A stretch of DNA of 64,000 bases from Bog-257 sp963805985 (GTDB lineage: Bacteria > Acidobacteriota > Terriglobia > Terriglobales > Acidobacteriaceae): positions 62,001-126,000 of the forward strand of contig CAWDWG010000008.1 in the NCBI GenBank assembly GCA_963805985.1. The letters are read 5' to 3'. Made by a program: the position numbers and the translations under genes. Shown here in pieces: positions 33,143 through 42,702 of this stretch. The notes beneath the pieces are model-generated. The model was not told the origin of the DNA, did not search any database, and worked only from the letters and a program-made list of their open reading frames with translations. Positions within the stretch are counted from its first letter, which is position 1. Each line of letters begins with the position of its first letter.

Positions 33143-34765
33143 CTAGATGACAACCGTCTCCTGATACTCTCCGTAAACGTGCCGCATTGCGTCAGAGATC
33201 TCACCGACCGTCGCATTGGCTTCGACTGCTTCGACAATGACGGGCATAAGATTGCCGGTTCCGCGCGCCGTCTCTTCGACTCGCTTCACAGCAGACGCGC
33301 ACTTCTCCTGGTCCCGGCTGGCCCGCAGCGCGCGCAGCCGTTCCACCTGCTTGCGTTCCAGCGACTCATCCATGTGCAGTAGCGGAATCGGTTTTTCCTG
33401 CTCCAACGCGAACGAGTTTACCCCGACCACGACCGCCCGCTTCTCGTCGACCGCTCTTTGATACTCGTAGGCAGCATTCTGAATCTCCTGCTGCACAAAG
33501 CCGCGCTCGATGGCCTTCAACATGCCGCCCATAGCGTCGATTTTTTCCAGATAGCCAAGCGCGTTGGACTCGATCTGGTTAGTCAGGGACTCCACATAAT
33601 AGGAACCCGCCAGCGGATCGATGGTCTGCGGCGCTCCCGATTCATACGCGACAATCTGCTGCGTGCGCAGGGCAATCCGCGCCGACTGCTCGGTCGGCAA
33701 CGCCAGAGCCTCGTCGAACGAGTTGGTGTGCAGTGACTGCGTTCCACCCAGCACCGCCGACATCGCCTGCAGCGCCGTGCGAACGATATTGTTCTCCGGC
33801 TGCTGTGCGGTGAGCGTCGAGCCCGCTGTCTGCGTATGAAAGCGCAGCATCTGCGACTTGGCATTCTTTGCGCCGAAGTGATCGCGCATGATGCGCGCCC
33901 ACATCCGGCGTGCTGCGCGGAACTTGGCAACCTCTTCCAGGAAGTTGCTATGCGCGTTGAAGAAGAACGAGAGCCGTGGCGCGAAGTTGTCGACGTCCAG
34001 TCCGGCATCGATCGCCGCCTGAACGTAGGTCATGCCGTTGGCCAGCGTGAAGGCCACTTCCTGCACCGCGGTGCTTCCGGCCTCACGCATGTGGTAGCCG
34101 GAAATCGAGATGGTATTCCACTCCGGCACGTGCTCGTTGGCATAAGAGAAGATGTCGGTGATGATGCGCATCGCCTGCAGCGGCGGGTAGATGTAGGTGC
34201 CGCGCGCGATGTATTCCTTCAGCACGTCATTCTGCACCGTGCCTGCCAGCTTGCTCACCTCGCGGCCCGTGCGCCGGGCGGTCACGATATACAGCGCCAG
34301 AAGAATAGACGCCGTGGCGTTAATCGTCATCGAGGTGGAGATCTTCTCCAGATTGATGCCGTCGAACAGGCGCATCATGTCCTCGATCGAGTCGATTGCC
34401 ACCCCGACTTTGCCCACTTCGCCCATGGCGAGGGAGTTGTCGGAATCCAGTCCAATCTGCGTTGGAAGATCGAAGGCGACGCTCAGGCCGGTTGTGCCCT
34501 GGCTCAAAAGATACTTGTAGCGGCGATTCGATTCTTCGGCGTCGCCCATGCCGGCATACTGCCGCATCGTCCACAGACGTCCGCGGTACATCGTGGCCTG
34601 AACCCCGCGCGTGTAAGGAAACTGTCCCGGATAGCCGACATCGCGGTCATAGTCCCAGCTCTCCAGATCAGTGGTGGTGTAGAGCGGATTAACAACGATG
34701 TGCGATGAAGTTTCCTGGGTGTCTGCAGGTTTCAGCACGGCCGACTTTTGCTTAGTTTCCGGCAT
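33143..34765 (-). CDS. Methylmalonyl-CoA mutase, large (alpha) subunit
   Basis: B12-dependent mutase interconverting methylmalonyl-CoA and succinyl-CoA. The 540-residue product is the catalytic barrel only, without the cobalamin-binding domain, as in archaeal-type enzymes whose B12 domain is a separate gene. Signatures: QYAGMGDAEESNRRYKYLL, GTTGLSVAFDLPTQIGLDSD, SISGYHMREAGSTAVQE, FHTQTAGSTLTAQQPENNIVRT, LGGTQSLHTNSFDEALALPTE, and a GEYQE end. No small-subunit or MeaB gene is visible nearby, so its partner must lie elsewhere. A -10-like CATAAT lies about 35 bp before the ATG. Confidence 0.94.
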   Translation of the reverse strand: MPETKQKSAVLKPADTQETSSHIVVNPLYTTTDLESWDYDRDVGYPGQFPYTRGVQATMYRGRLWTMRQYAGMGDAEESNRRYKYLLSQGTTGLSVAFDLPTQIGLDSDNSLAMGEVGKVGVAIDSIEDMMRLFDGINLEKISTSMTINATASILLALYIVTARRTGREVSKLAGTVQNDVLKEYIARGTYIYPPLQAMRIITDIFSYANEHVPEWNTISISGYHMREAGSTAVQEVAFTLANGMTYVQAAIDAGLDVDNFAPRLSFFFNAHSNFLEEVAKFRAARRMWARIMRDHFGAKNAKSQMLRFHTQTAGSTLTAQQPENNIVRTALQAMSAVLGGTQSLHTNSFDEALALPTEQSARIALRTQQIVAYESGAPQTIDPLAGSYYVESLTNQIESNALGYLEKIDAMGGMLKAIERGFVQQEIQNAAYEYQRAVDEKRAVVVGVNSFALEQEKPIPLLHMDESLERKQVERLRALRASRDQEKCASAVKRVEETARGTGNLMPVIVEAVEANATVGEISDAMRHVYGEYQETVVI

Positions 34766-34886
34766 GAGAATCGGGCCCTCGGTTCCTGAGATGATCTCAT
34801 TATGAGTGGTGGCTCACGAAGCCTGCTATGACCTGCATCACATGCGAACGTTGCGGATGCCGCCCCACTGCCAACGTTGTGCGTCG

Positions 34887-35243
34887 CTACCGCCGGCGCG
34901 ATCGCCAGAACGAATTCACGCCGAAATACGCAAACAGCAGCGCGAAGCCGCTCGCCAACAGCATCTTGCCCGTCGAGCCTGTTCCCAGGGACCGGCGATG
35001 AAATTCCCGCACCGCGGCTGCTGCGCCGACAAATGCCAGCACCAGAAAGAATAGCCCTGTGATCTCCAGCCACAAAATGTGCAGCACGCGTGTGAAACTG
35101 CGCAGGGTAACAGTTCCGGCTCGATAGAATGCCCGAACCCAACGGTTTTCGCCGGTTTTTCGTCCGGCGACGCGCAAGAGCGCGCGTCCTTGGGTGCCGA
35201 GATCGGGAGATGGCAAGCGGAACCTCGTCGTGCAACGTCGCAA
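34887..35243 (-). CDS. Small membrane protein, uncertain start
   Basis: I recognise no named family. The core has two hydrophobic helices (about ILWLEITGLFFLVLAFVGAAAA and MLLASGFALLFAYFGVNSFW) with a basic RRSLGTG loop between and SRRR at the end. The first 30-40 residues of the longest frame (from a TTG at 35243) look unlike protein, so the true start is probably further downstream but no good ATG/GTG with a ribosome site is seen. Lies divergent to the 35442 gene. Confidence 0.5.
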   Translation of the reverse strand: MRRCTTRFRLPSPDLGTQGRALLRVAGRKTGENRWVRAFYRAGTVTLRSFTRVLHILWLEITGLFFLVLAFVGAAAAVREFHRRSLGTGSTGKMLLASGFALLFAYFGVNSFWRSRRR

Positions 35244-35441
35244 AGATTGCTGCTGATTATTTTAGCAGTCAGAGTTGGGCCAGCCCCGTTGACCCCGCGG
35301 ACCAAAGTCGGCAAAACTCTCCTTCTCTCGTCAGCATCCAATCATTACAGACATGGGTTCCTTTAGGCTTAAGTGCCTTTCGGGACGAAGGGAGTTGTGC
35401 GAACATTTGTTAAGGAACCCGCGAAAGGCTCAGGTGACATT

Positions 35442-35726
35442 GTGGACAAGCGACTGAAAAGCATGATCAAGGAATTGGGGGATGCGATCAATAATTCGCT
35501 GTCTGATTCCGAGCAAATCGCTGAGGTCATCTCGCGTATCAAGGCCGGAGGCTATGACGTCTTCGTTGTGCTGGAGGCGACCATCGGATTCAATGAGGCC
35601 GACGAGACCGAGGAGCAGCAGGAAAAGCAGCCCGCACTTCAGCGTGCTTCCGCCGACTACAAGATGACGGCGGAGGATCGCAAATTTCTTAGGTCGCTTC
35701 GTATCAGTCTGGAAGACAGCGATTGA
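35442..35726 (+). CDS. Conserved-looking small soluble hypothetical protein
   Basis: About 94 residues starting VDKRLKSMIKELGDAINNSLSDSEQIAEVISRIKAGGYDVFVVLEATIGF. No named family is recognised. Two amphipathic helices and a short hydrophobic strand are followed by an acidic linker (EADETEEQQEKQ) and TAEDRKFLRSLRISLEDSD. The GTG at 35442 is preferred because AGGTGA lies just before it and the protein becomes regular there; the frame is open to 35373. It precedes glgC by 134 bp on the same strand. Confidence 0.6.
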   Translation: MDKRLKSMIKELGDAINNSLSDSEQIAEVISRIKAGGYDVFVVLEATIGFNEADETEEQQEKQPALQRASADYKMTAEDRKFLRSLRISLEDSD

Positions 35727-35860
35727 GGACCAGCCGCGCATCAGACTGCTAGTTACGTCCGCTGCTGAAAGCGTGTGCTAAGATGCGACTTTCAGTTGTG
35801 GGTCGCGGATACAGGAACCAGTTGCCAACAGCAAATCAGTAGCATTAGGGACATCGGCAG

Positions 35861-37114
35861 ATGAGAGATACCCTGGGAGTGTTGCTGGCAGGCGGAGCAG
35901 GGGAGCGTCTCTACCCCCTCACTCGCGATCGCGCCAAGCCGGCCGTTACCTTCGGCGGCATCTATCGCATCATCGACATCACTCTTTCCAACTGCATCAA
36001 CTCCGACTTACGCCGGGTTTACATTCTGACCCAGTACAAAGCCCTCTCGCTGAATCGCCACATCCGCGAAGGCTGGAGCAATATCGTCGGGCGCGAGCTC
36101 GGTGAATTCATCGAGATCCTCCCGCCGATGAAGCGCGTCAGCGAAAACTGGTACATGGGAACCGCCGATGCGGTTTACCAGAATATCTATTCCATCGGCT
36201 CCGAGCAGCCGCGTCACGTCCTCATCCTGTCGGGCGATCACATTTACAAAATGAATTACGACCTGATGCTTCGCCAGCACAAGGACTCCGGCGCCGATGT
36301 CACCCTGGCGACGATCCTGGTCGATCCCTCGGAGACCAAACATTTCGGTGTAGTTGAAATCGATCGCACGGGCCGGGTTGTCGGATTCCAGGAAAAGCCG
36401 GAAGTTACCGATTTACGGTCGCCCTACAATCCGCGCATGGTGTCGGCGTCGATGGGCATCTACTTATTCAACACTGATGTCCTGATTCCGGCTCTCCTCA
36501 AAGACGCCGAGGACGCGACCTCGCGCCACGATTTCGGTCATAACGTTCTGCCGCGAATGGTCGACGACTACAAGGTCTACTCCTTCAACTTCATCGACGA
36601 GAACAAAAAAGAGGCGCTCTATTGGCGCGACGTTGGAACCCTGGAGGCCTATTACGAGGCCAACATGGATCTGGTCTCGGTCGCTCCGGTGTTTAACCTG
36701 TACGACGACGCGTGGCCCATCCGAACTCACATGCGTCAATATCCGCCGGCCAAGTTTGTCTTCAACGATCCCGGTCGTACTGGCGAGGCGCATGATTCCA
36801 TCGTCTCCATGGGCTGCATCATTTCCGGCGGCGCGGTGCAGACCAGCGTGCTGTCTCCCGATGTCCGCGTCAATTCTTACGCCCACGTTGACACCAGCAT
36901 CGTCTGTTCTCACGTGAATGTCGGCCGTCACTGCCGCATTCGAAAAGCCATCATCGATCGCGACGTTCACATCCCCGAAGGCACGGTCATCGGCTACGAC
37001 ACCGAGGCCGACCGGCAGAAGTATCACGTCACCGACAGCGGCATCACCGTCGTGACTCGCGATTATTCCCTCTTCGAAAATCCGATTACCGTGGATTACT
37101 TCACATCCGAGTAG
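35861..37114 (+). CDS. glgC: Glucose-1-phosphate adenylyltransferase
   Basis: Makes ADP-glucose for glycogen (or related alpha-glucan/trehalose) synthesis. The 417-residue protein starts GVLLAGGAGERLYPLTRDRAKPAV (nucleotide site with the family GERL/RAKPAV pattern), has WYMGTADAVYQN, LSGDHIYKMNY (metal-binding Asp), FQEKPE, and ALYWRDVGTLEAYYEANMDL (sugar-binding). The C-terminal left-handed beta-helix with the regulatory region covers about 290-410. Length and motifs are normal. Other glg genes are not adjacent in this window. Confidence 0.95.
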   Translation: MRDTLGVLLAGGAGERLYPLTRDRAKPAVTFGGIYRIIDITLSNCINSDLRRVYILTQYKALSLNRHIREGWSNIVGRELGEFIEILPPMKRVSENWYMGTADAVYQNIYSIGSEQPRHVLILSGDHIYKMNYDLMLRQHKDSGADVTLATILVDPSETKHFGVVEIDRTGRVVGFQEKPEVTDLRSPYNPRMVSASMGIYLFNTDVLIPALLKDAEDATSRHDFGHNVLPRMVDDYKVYSFNFIDENKKEALYWRDVGTLEAYYEANMDLVSVAPVFNLYDDAWPIRTHMRQYPPAKFVFNDPGRTGEAHDSIVSMGCIISGGAVQTSVLSPDVRVNSYAHVDTSIVCSHVNVGRHCRIRKAIIDRDVHIPEGTVIGYDTEADRQKYHVTDSGITVVTRDYSLFENPITVDYFTSE

Positions 37115-37126
37115 TCGACTCAACCA

Positions 37127-38941
37127 TCAATCTGAGAAGCTTCGTCCGTCGCCTTGAGACGGCGGTACTGTTGCGACGTAGCAGGCCTCTGGCGGATTTG
37201 ACCCAAAGACTGCGTAGATGTTTACGGGCTGAGTAGCGAGTACCCCTTTTGCGTACGCGGTAAATCCTATGAAGCTTGTATTCATGTAGGAATGAACGGC
37301 GCGAATCGCGGGCCGCCAGTCGCCGGCTGCTCCCAAGCCTGCGATCCTCCCATCGGCCACTACCGCAATGTAGGACGGGGGCATCCGGCGCGAAAGGCTC
37401 CAGGCCCAGCCCGTGATGCGAAGATCTTGTAGGCCGTCATTCCTTATCACAGAAGCTGTTTGTAAAGCTCCTTGGCATTGTTCTGGCGCAGTCCGACTTG
37501 CCATCGAGCTGGCAGGTGCTCCGGGAAGCAGTTGGTCGCTCGTGTGAAAGATTGACAGGTGGTTTTCGCGCATGAATGGCACAACGCTGAGTACGTACTC
37601 GCTGTAAGGGGAAGTGCGCTGAATCTGCTCGCGATCATTGACGTCAGAGAGCAGTGCTGCTGCGGCGGCTCGCTGCTGGAATGCATGCTCGCGCGCATCG
37701 CGCAACGGAAAGCGCACCAAAGCTGCCTCGCGCAGGAATATCAGCGCCAGTAACGCTTGCATGGCAAGCTGTGCAGTACGATGGCTCGGGTAATGGATGT
37801 TGGCGAGGAGCAAACAGCTGAGGCACCACCAGAACAACAGGGCGATGGTCTGGTAGCGCGGCGCGAACGCCTGGCTGTTACCGGAAGCCGCACGGCCGAG
37901 GGCGGTAAGGAATGCAGTGCCGATACAAAACCCGAGCAAGAGGACGAGTTGCAGGGCGAACATACTGGACGTTTTCTTGAAGCGAGAGATCTGCAAGACG
38001 AAGACCACTGCGAGGGTCAATCCCGCTATGCCGCTGAAAAGTGCGACTTGCAGATTGTGGCGTGTCCAACTGCCGCCGTTAGCCCAAGTGCTTCCAAAGT
38101 AAACAGCAATATACTGCACGAGTTTGATGGGAGATCGCAGAGACGCGGCGGGATCGGGATTCTGCGCTGGCCGGACGTAGTTGTGAAAGTAAAGTGCCGT
38201 ACTGACAAGAGCAGTTAGCAGATAGGTTGAAACCACCGTGTAGCTCAATCTCAGCAGCAAAGCTGCCACAAACAGCAAGGGCAACAGGAGAAGTCCATTC
38301 GCCAGGGAAAGCAGACCAGCGAGAGCTGCGAGCACGGAGAGCGCTACGAATTCCCAATGCTGAGACTGCGATTCTGGTCGTGCGCTCCGCCAGTGTCGTG
38401 CGCTCCGCCAGTAGAGTAGCAATGCGACAAATGAAAGCGTAGCGAATAGCCCAGATAATACGAAGCAGGTTTGAAATCCCCAGGTAAGGTTTTCCCACTG
38501 TGTGGGAGAGAACAAACAAAACGCTGCCAGGCCCGTTCCGGTGCGCCAGAGAGCTCCTTGCCAGCCACCGAGCGATCGCATACTCCAACTGAGGAGCCAC
38601 AAATGCAACAGCTGAACGATGCAGATCGTGCTAAGCAAAAGCTTCTGGCTGCCATGGAATATCCGAAGATCAATCGCGAGAAACAGTTTGGGTATTAGCA
38701 GCCGATGTTCGTTGTGCTGTTGCCACAACCATTTCAGCGAGTAAAGATTGTCGCCGTGCGCTGCCGCAAAGATCGGCGTCCAGCCGTCAGACCAGGGAAG
38801 ACTGGTGTAGCAGACCACGACCATGTAGAGCGCGATGCCGATCGTGACCCAGCCGCCGAGAAAGATCAGGTAGGAGAGAGCAGAGATGGCACGATCTTGT
38901 AGTGAGTTTTTAAACTCTGCCACAAGATGCTGCTGGGTCAC
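37127..38941 (-). CDS. Polytopic membrane protein (GT-C-like architecture)
   Basis: A 604-residue protein with about 10-11 hydrophobic helices in residues 20-430 and a soluble C-terminal domain of about 150 residues (ITGWAWSLSRRMPPSYIAVVADG). The first loop, after helix 1, has the pattern LPWSDGWTPIFAA...WQQHNEHRLLIPKLF, an acidic/aromatic loop followed by HNEHR, as in many GT-C-like membrane proteins of unknown substrate. I cannot name a family. The GTG at 38941 overlaps the stop of the upstream gene by 4 bases (GTGA), a strong sign of coupled translation; the open frame to 38986 lies inside the upstream gene. Confidence 0.7.
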   Translation of the reverse strand: MTQQHLVAEFKNSLQDRAISALSYLIFLGGWVTIGIALYMVVVCYTSLPWSDGWTPIFAAAHGDNLYSLKWLWQQHNEHRLLIPKLFLAIDLRIFHGSQKLLLSTICIVQLLHLWLLSWSMRSLGGWQGALWRTGTGLAAFCLFSPTQWENLTWGFQTCFVLSGLFATLSFVALLLYWRSARHWRSARPESQSQHWEFVALSVLAALAGLLSLANGLLLLPLLFVAALLLRLSYTVVSTYLLTALVSTALYFHNYVRPAQNPDPAASLRSPIKLVQYIAVYFGSTWANGGSWTRHNLQVALFSGIAGLTLAVVFVLQISRFKKTSSMFALQLVLLLGFCIGTAFLTALGRAASGNSQAFAPRYQTIALLFWWCLSCLLLANIHYPSHRTAQLAMQALLALIFLREAALVRFPLRDAREHAFQQRAAAAALLSDVNDREQIQRTSPYSEYVLSVVPFMRENHLSIFHTSDQLLPGAPASSMASRTAPEQCQGALQTASVIRNDGLQDLRITGWAWSLSRRMPPSYIAVVADGRIAGLGAAGDWRPAIRAVHSYMNTSFIGFTAYAKGVLATQPVNIYAVFGSNPPEACYVATVPPSQGDGRSFSD

Positions 38942-39474
38942 TCGCTGATCATCCGCGACTTCACGGCAACCGCTCCGATGCACCACAACAACGCATCTTC
39001 CACATGCTCGCGAAGAAAATGGCTGATAAAGATTGCGGCCAACTGCTTGCCTTCGGTCAGGCGCGCAGTGAGCTCGGTCAACAGTCCCTGATAGCGGTCC
39101 GGCATATGCAGCCTGGTGGCTCGTACCAGATCGTCGAACATCAGCAAACAGTCGAGTACCACAGCGTCGGAGTCCACACTTTGCGAGTTAATCAGGTGTA
39201 GCGCCTCGGCGACATCGCAGAAAGTTTCTACTTCCATCGGAGGCGGAGCCAGCTTCGCGAGTTCTGCATCAAGCGCAAGCGCCTTCGCGGCAAGTTCCGG
39301 ACGTGTAAAAAACAGCAGCCGTCCGCCGGCCATGATGGGGCGCTCATTATCCCCGCCCACCGACAGCAGAGTATAGAACTCGGGACCGTCATGCTCGCCG
39401 TCCAGGCGAAAGCCGACGAGCACCAGTTCCTGGGGAAGCTGTTGCCGAGACGGCAAAATGGGAAGCTTAGACAT
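38938..39474 (-). CDS. Hypothetical protein coupled to the membrane protein
   Basis: A 178-residue soluble protein, family unknown. It has LVLVGFRLDGEHDGPEFYTLLSVGG and a later helical region (LTELTARLTEGKQLAAIFISHFLREHVEDALLW). The ATG at 39474 is 6 nt after TACTAT on the minus strand, so it is a leaderless-type start. It is upstream of and overlaps the GTG of the 604-residue membrane protein, so the two are an operon. Confidence 0.65.
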   Translation of the reverse strand: MSKLPILPSRQQLPQELVLVGFRLDGEHDGPEFYTLLSVGGDNERPIMAGGRLLFFTRPELAAKALALDAELAKLAPPPMEVETFCDVAEALHLINSQSVDSDAVVLDCLLMFDDLVRATRLHMPDRYQGLLTELTARLTEGKQLAAIFISHFLREHVEDALLWCIGAVAVKSRMISE

Positions 39475-39680
39475 GGCGCAATAGTACATCGCACAGGAGC
39501 AGGGGCGAAAGCCGGTGACAGCTCAGGCGCGTCAGGCCAAGATGCGATCCCGGCGTCCGCGATTAACTAACTGTGTTCACTTGACCTTCGGAAGTCGTCT
39601 GTGTCCATACAGTTGCGATTTTCAGCGACTGGCGGGCAGATTTATCATCTATTCAGCAGGTATCGGAAATCCGACCACGT

Positions 39681-40550
39681 ATGGGAAACACCTTTAAGAC
39701 GGCGTTGCTGCTCACCGCTTTGACTCTTTTCTTGCTCTTCATGGGACAAATCTTTGGTGGAGAGCGCGGCTTAGTGATCGCCTTTGGCTTGGCGATCGTC
39801 ATGAATTTCGTCTCGTACTTCTGGAGCGACAAGATTGCGCTCAAGATGTACAGCGCCCAGCCCGTCACGCGCGAGCAGTTGCCGCGCGCCTATGAGGTTG
39901 TCGAGCGGCTTACGCAAAAGATGGGCATCCCGATGCCCAAGATGTACGTAATTCCAACCGACTCGCCCAACGCATTCGCCACCGGCCGCAACCCGCAGCA
40001 CGCGTCGGTCGCAGTAACCGAAGGCATTCTGAATCTGTTGAGTGATGAAGAACTGGAAGGGGTGTTGGCGCACGAGCTGGGGCATGTACGGAACCGCGAC
40101 ATTCTCATCAGTTCGGTTGCAGCGACCCTGGCCGGTGCCATAACGTTGATGGCCCGCATGGGATATTGGGCATCGCTGTTCGGCGGCATGGGCGGCGATC
40201 GCGAAGAACGCGAAGGGGGCGGCGGCGGTTTTGTGGCGCTGCTGATGCTCATTCTTGCTCCTATTGCAGCGACGCTGATTCAGCTGGCGGTATCGCGGTC
40301 TCGCGAATATCAGGCTGACGCGACCGGGGCACAGCTTACCGGCAACCCTTACGCACTGGCCAACGCGCTGCGGAAGCTCGATGCTTACTCCAAGCAAGTG
40401 CCGCTGCAGGCGTCGCCGTCGACAGCGCACCTTTTTATCGTGGCTCCGTTCCTGGGCGGCATGAATTTTGCCAACCTGTTTTCTACACATCCGCCGATTG
40501 CCAAGCGCATTGAGCGCCTGACGGGCCGGCCCGCCGAGCTCGACTACTGA
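39681..40550 (+). CDS. htpX: Zinc metalloprotease HtpX homologue
   Basis: Membrane protease involved in quality control of membrane proteins. The 289-residue product has two N-terminal helices (about 5-22 and 29-47), the catalytic motif VLAHELGHVRNRD, two further helices (about 150-180 and 190-215) and the third ligand in SREYQADATGA. Length and order match the M48B HtpX family. A Gly-rich, Arg/Glu loop (GGMGGDREEREGGGGG) follows the third helix, as in many homologues. Confidence 0.94.
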   Translation: MGNTFKTALLLTALTLFLLFMGQIFGGERGLVIAFGLAIVMNFVSYFWSDKIALKMYSAQPVTREQLPRAYEVVERLTQKMGIPMPKMYVIPTDSPNAFATGRNPQHASVAVTEGILNLLSDEELEGVLAHELGHVRNRDILISSVAATLAGAITLMARMGYWASLFGGMGGDREEREGGGGGFVALLMLILAPIAATLIQLAVSRSREYQADATGAQLTGNPYALANALRKLDAYSKQVPLQASPSTAHLFIVAPFLGGMNFANLFSTHPPIAKRIERLTGRPAELDY

Positions 40551-40581
40551 GAACCGCGATCTTGGTTGTCATTTTCTCCTA

Positions 40582-40872
40582 TCCCACAATGTAAGACATG
40601 CATGAACTGTTATAGGCCAGAGCAGCGGTGAATGGCCCGGGAACTCGGGTGAGAATTTGTAAATTTAGGAGATGCCGGGTGTGAAGGAGTCAACGCAAGT
40701 CGAAGAAAAGACAAGAAGAAGTTTATTGTGGAATTCCTGGAGCGCAAACCTGATGACAATATGTTTACATCCTGTACTCCGAGGTTCATAATAAGAACTG
40801 CGTAAGTGCTTCAACAACAGGCCCTACTTCCAAGAGAATTTTAAACAATTTCCCATGTCCTACATTGTGGGA
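40582..40872. mobile_element. MITE-like element, 291 bp
   Basis: Bounded by 19-bp inverted repeats with a single mismatch: TCCCACAATGTAAGACATG (40582-40600) and CATGTCCTACATTGTGGGA (40854-40872). The interior is AT-richer than the flanks and codes for nothing recognisable. No target duplication is evident. The right end supplies GGGAGGAG, the ribosome site of the small gene at 40881. Confidence 0.6.
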
Positions 40873-40880
40873 GGAGCATC

Positions 40881-41111
40881 ATGGCATCAGCTGTCGACCC
40901 GATGACAGAAAGTGATCAACGTCAGCGCATCTGGTTTTTCCCGCACAAATTCTGGCAAGCCACCAAGAACATGCCCAAAGACGAAGCCGCAGACCTGATG
41001 GCGGAGGTTGAACGCTACGCCGCAGCCCATGACTTTCAAGCGCTCAGCAAATATCCATTCGTGTTTGTAGGGGATCCCTACCACAAAAAGAAACGGAATT
41101 CGGCAGTTTGA
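40881..41111 (+). CDS. Small hypothetical protein
   Basis: A 76-residue protein (WFFPHKFWQATKNMPKDEAADLMAEVERYAAAHDFQALSKYPFVFVGDPYHKKKR). I do not recognise it. The middle is an amphipathic helix, and the end is basic. A good ribosome site (GGGAGGAGC) lies inside the inverted repeat of the upstream MITE-like element, so expression of this gene may depend on the insertion. It converges on the CHAD-HD gene with only 14 bp between. Confidence 0.55.
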   Translation: MASAVDPMTESDQRQRIWFFPHKFWQATKNMPKDEAADLMAEVERYAAAHDFQALSKYPFVFVGDPYHKKKRNSAV

Positions 41112-41125
41112 TTGCCGAGCCGACC

Positions 41126-42625
41126 CTAAGAAGCCGCGACGGCCAGCCTTCTTGATTTGTTCCCGCGCCTGGGCGCTGCGGTTGTCGGTAAGGCTCGTAT
41201 CGTAATCGGGCGGCGCGATATCGTTTCCAGAAGATACCGCGCTCGCGCAACTTCCTCTGCCTGGCGGCTCATCCGCTGCAATCCTTCCGCATACACAGTC
41301 AGTTCGCCCTCGCGATATTCAATTCTGAGAGAAGAAATCGTTGCCTCGTGTTCGCCGTCGAGCGCGTTTGCCAGTCGAAGTATGCCAATCATCGGCAGCA
41401 GGTCTTTACGCCGTTTGGCGGTTAGTCCCACAAACGAGGAGTTGGTCGTCACCGGCAATGCGCCGCGATGATAGCGGACAAGGATAGCGACGGAGTGCAT
41501 GTCGTCGGTGGTCCAGCCAAGCGGGGGAGTCAACTTCAATACAGTCTTGCAGCCGCGCTTCTGATGGCCGCCGTGCCCGCTGGCGGTTTTACTGCGCCCG
41601 ACTTCGTGCAGAATGGCAGCTGCCTCCAGAATCCGGCGCTGCGTAGGGCTGGCGTTAAGAATTCCGTACTCACAGAGTCGGTCGTAGAGTTCCAGAGCGA
41701 AGCGCGTGACTCGTGCTGAATGCTCCAGGTCCGGATCCAGCGACGACGCCCAGCTGCGAAGCTTTTCCATTGCCGCCTGCTCGAGCAGCGGCCCGGTGGG
41801 CAGTTGCGAACGCCATACCTCCCACAGCGAACGCGCACCCATCGCCTTGCGCCGATACAAGGCAAGCCGCTTCTGCCGTTCTTCCGAGATGCGATGGTTC
41901 CAGCGCTGCCGTTCATCAGCCGGCAGCTCGGGATGAATCCTGATCATCGCGCGCAACACGTCGAGGTCGTGAACTTCTCCCAAAGCATCCTGCAGATCGC
42001 GGAAATCCTTCGACCACTTCGCGTGCCGCTCCGGGAGAAAATTCTCCACCGTATAGCGCAAGCGTTTGATGCCGATTCGCAGCTGGTGATAAGCGACGCC
42101 GCTGCGGTTGCGGAGCGCACGGCGATGCAGTTCGCGAGCTTCCATCCAGCGCTCCAGTGCGAGATGCTGGAATACGAGTCCTTCCATGGGAACTCGGTCG
42201 ACGCGTTTTGCCAGATGAGCGTTAAGACACATCCACTGCTTACGATCAAAGCTGGCTAGAGCCTGCTGCGCCGCGACTTTGAGTTCGATTTCCTTCTGCG
42301 CCAACGCGGTGGACAGGCTGGTGCCGACCGGATCGTCAGGGTGAGAAAGTTTTGCGACCCACTCCATCATTACTTGCGCATCGCGCAATTCTCCCAGGCT
42401 GGCAAAAAGCGGTTTGGCCAGGCGCTTCATCTGCTTCCATGCCGGATCGGCGTCGGCGGATAGAAAGCCATCGGCCATCGAACGGCAACGCCGAATGGCA
42501 ACCCGCAAGTCGTGAACCGGATCGGCAGCGAAGCCGGCGCTGGCTTTATCGCATTCTTCCAGAACACGACCGGCCCAGAAGGCGAGACCTGTTTTGTTCT
42601 CCTGAGGATCAGAGGCTGGCAACAT
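41126..42625 (-). CDS. CHAD-domain plus HD-domain protein
   Basis: A 499-residue fusion. The CHAD part (about 20-280) shows both histidine/arginine hallmarks: PVHDLRVAIRRCRSM near the start and YHQLRIGIKRLRYTVENF in the middle, with LQDALGEVHDLDV. CHAD domains bind polyphosphate. The C-terminal part (about 295-480) resembles the HD domain of Ppx/GppA exopolyphosphatases: EHSARVTRFALELYDRL, ILEAAAILHEVG, HQKRG, MIGILRLANALDGEHE. So it is probably a polyphosphate- or nucleotide-binding phosphohydrolase. It follows a B12-type radical SAM gene by 77 bp. Confidence 0.85.
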   Translation of the reverse strand: MLPASDPQENKTGLAFWAGRVLEECDKASAGFAADPVHDLRVAIRRCRSMADGFLSADADPAWKQMKRLAKPLFASLGELRDAQVMMEWVAKLSHPDDPVGTSLSTALAQKEIELKVAAQQALASFDRKQWMCLNAHLAKRVDRVPMEGLVFQHLALERWMEARELHRRALRNRSGVAYHQLRIGIKRLRYTVENFLPERHAKWSKDFRDLQDALGEVHDLDVLRAMIRIHPELPADERQRWNHRISEERQKRLALYRRKAMGARSLWEVWRSQLPTGPLLEQAAMEKLRSWASSLDPDLEHSARVTRFALELYDRLCEYGILNASPTQRRILEAAAILHEVGRSKTASGHGGHQKRGCKTVLKLTPPLGWTTDDMHSVAILVRYHRGALPVTTNSSFVGLTAKRRKDLLPMIGILRLANALDGEHEATISSLRIEYREGELTVYAEGLQRMSRQAEEVARARYLLETISRRPITIRALPTTAAPRRGNKSRRLAVAAS

Positions 42626-42702
42626 GAAAAGGGACCTGATGAAGTTATACAGGGATTTGCGACCGCCGGAGGAGCAGGTCAGTGCAGATCAGGATGCTAA
42701 GC

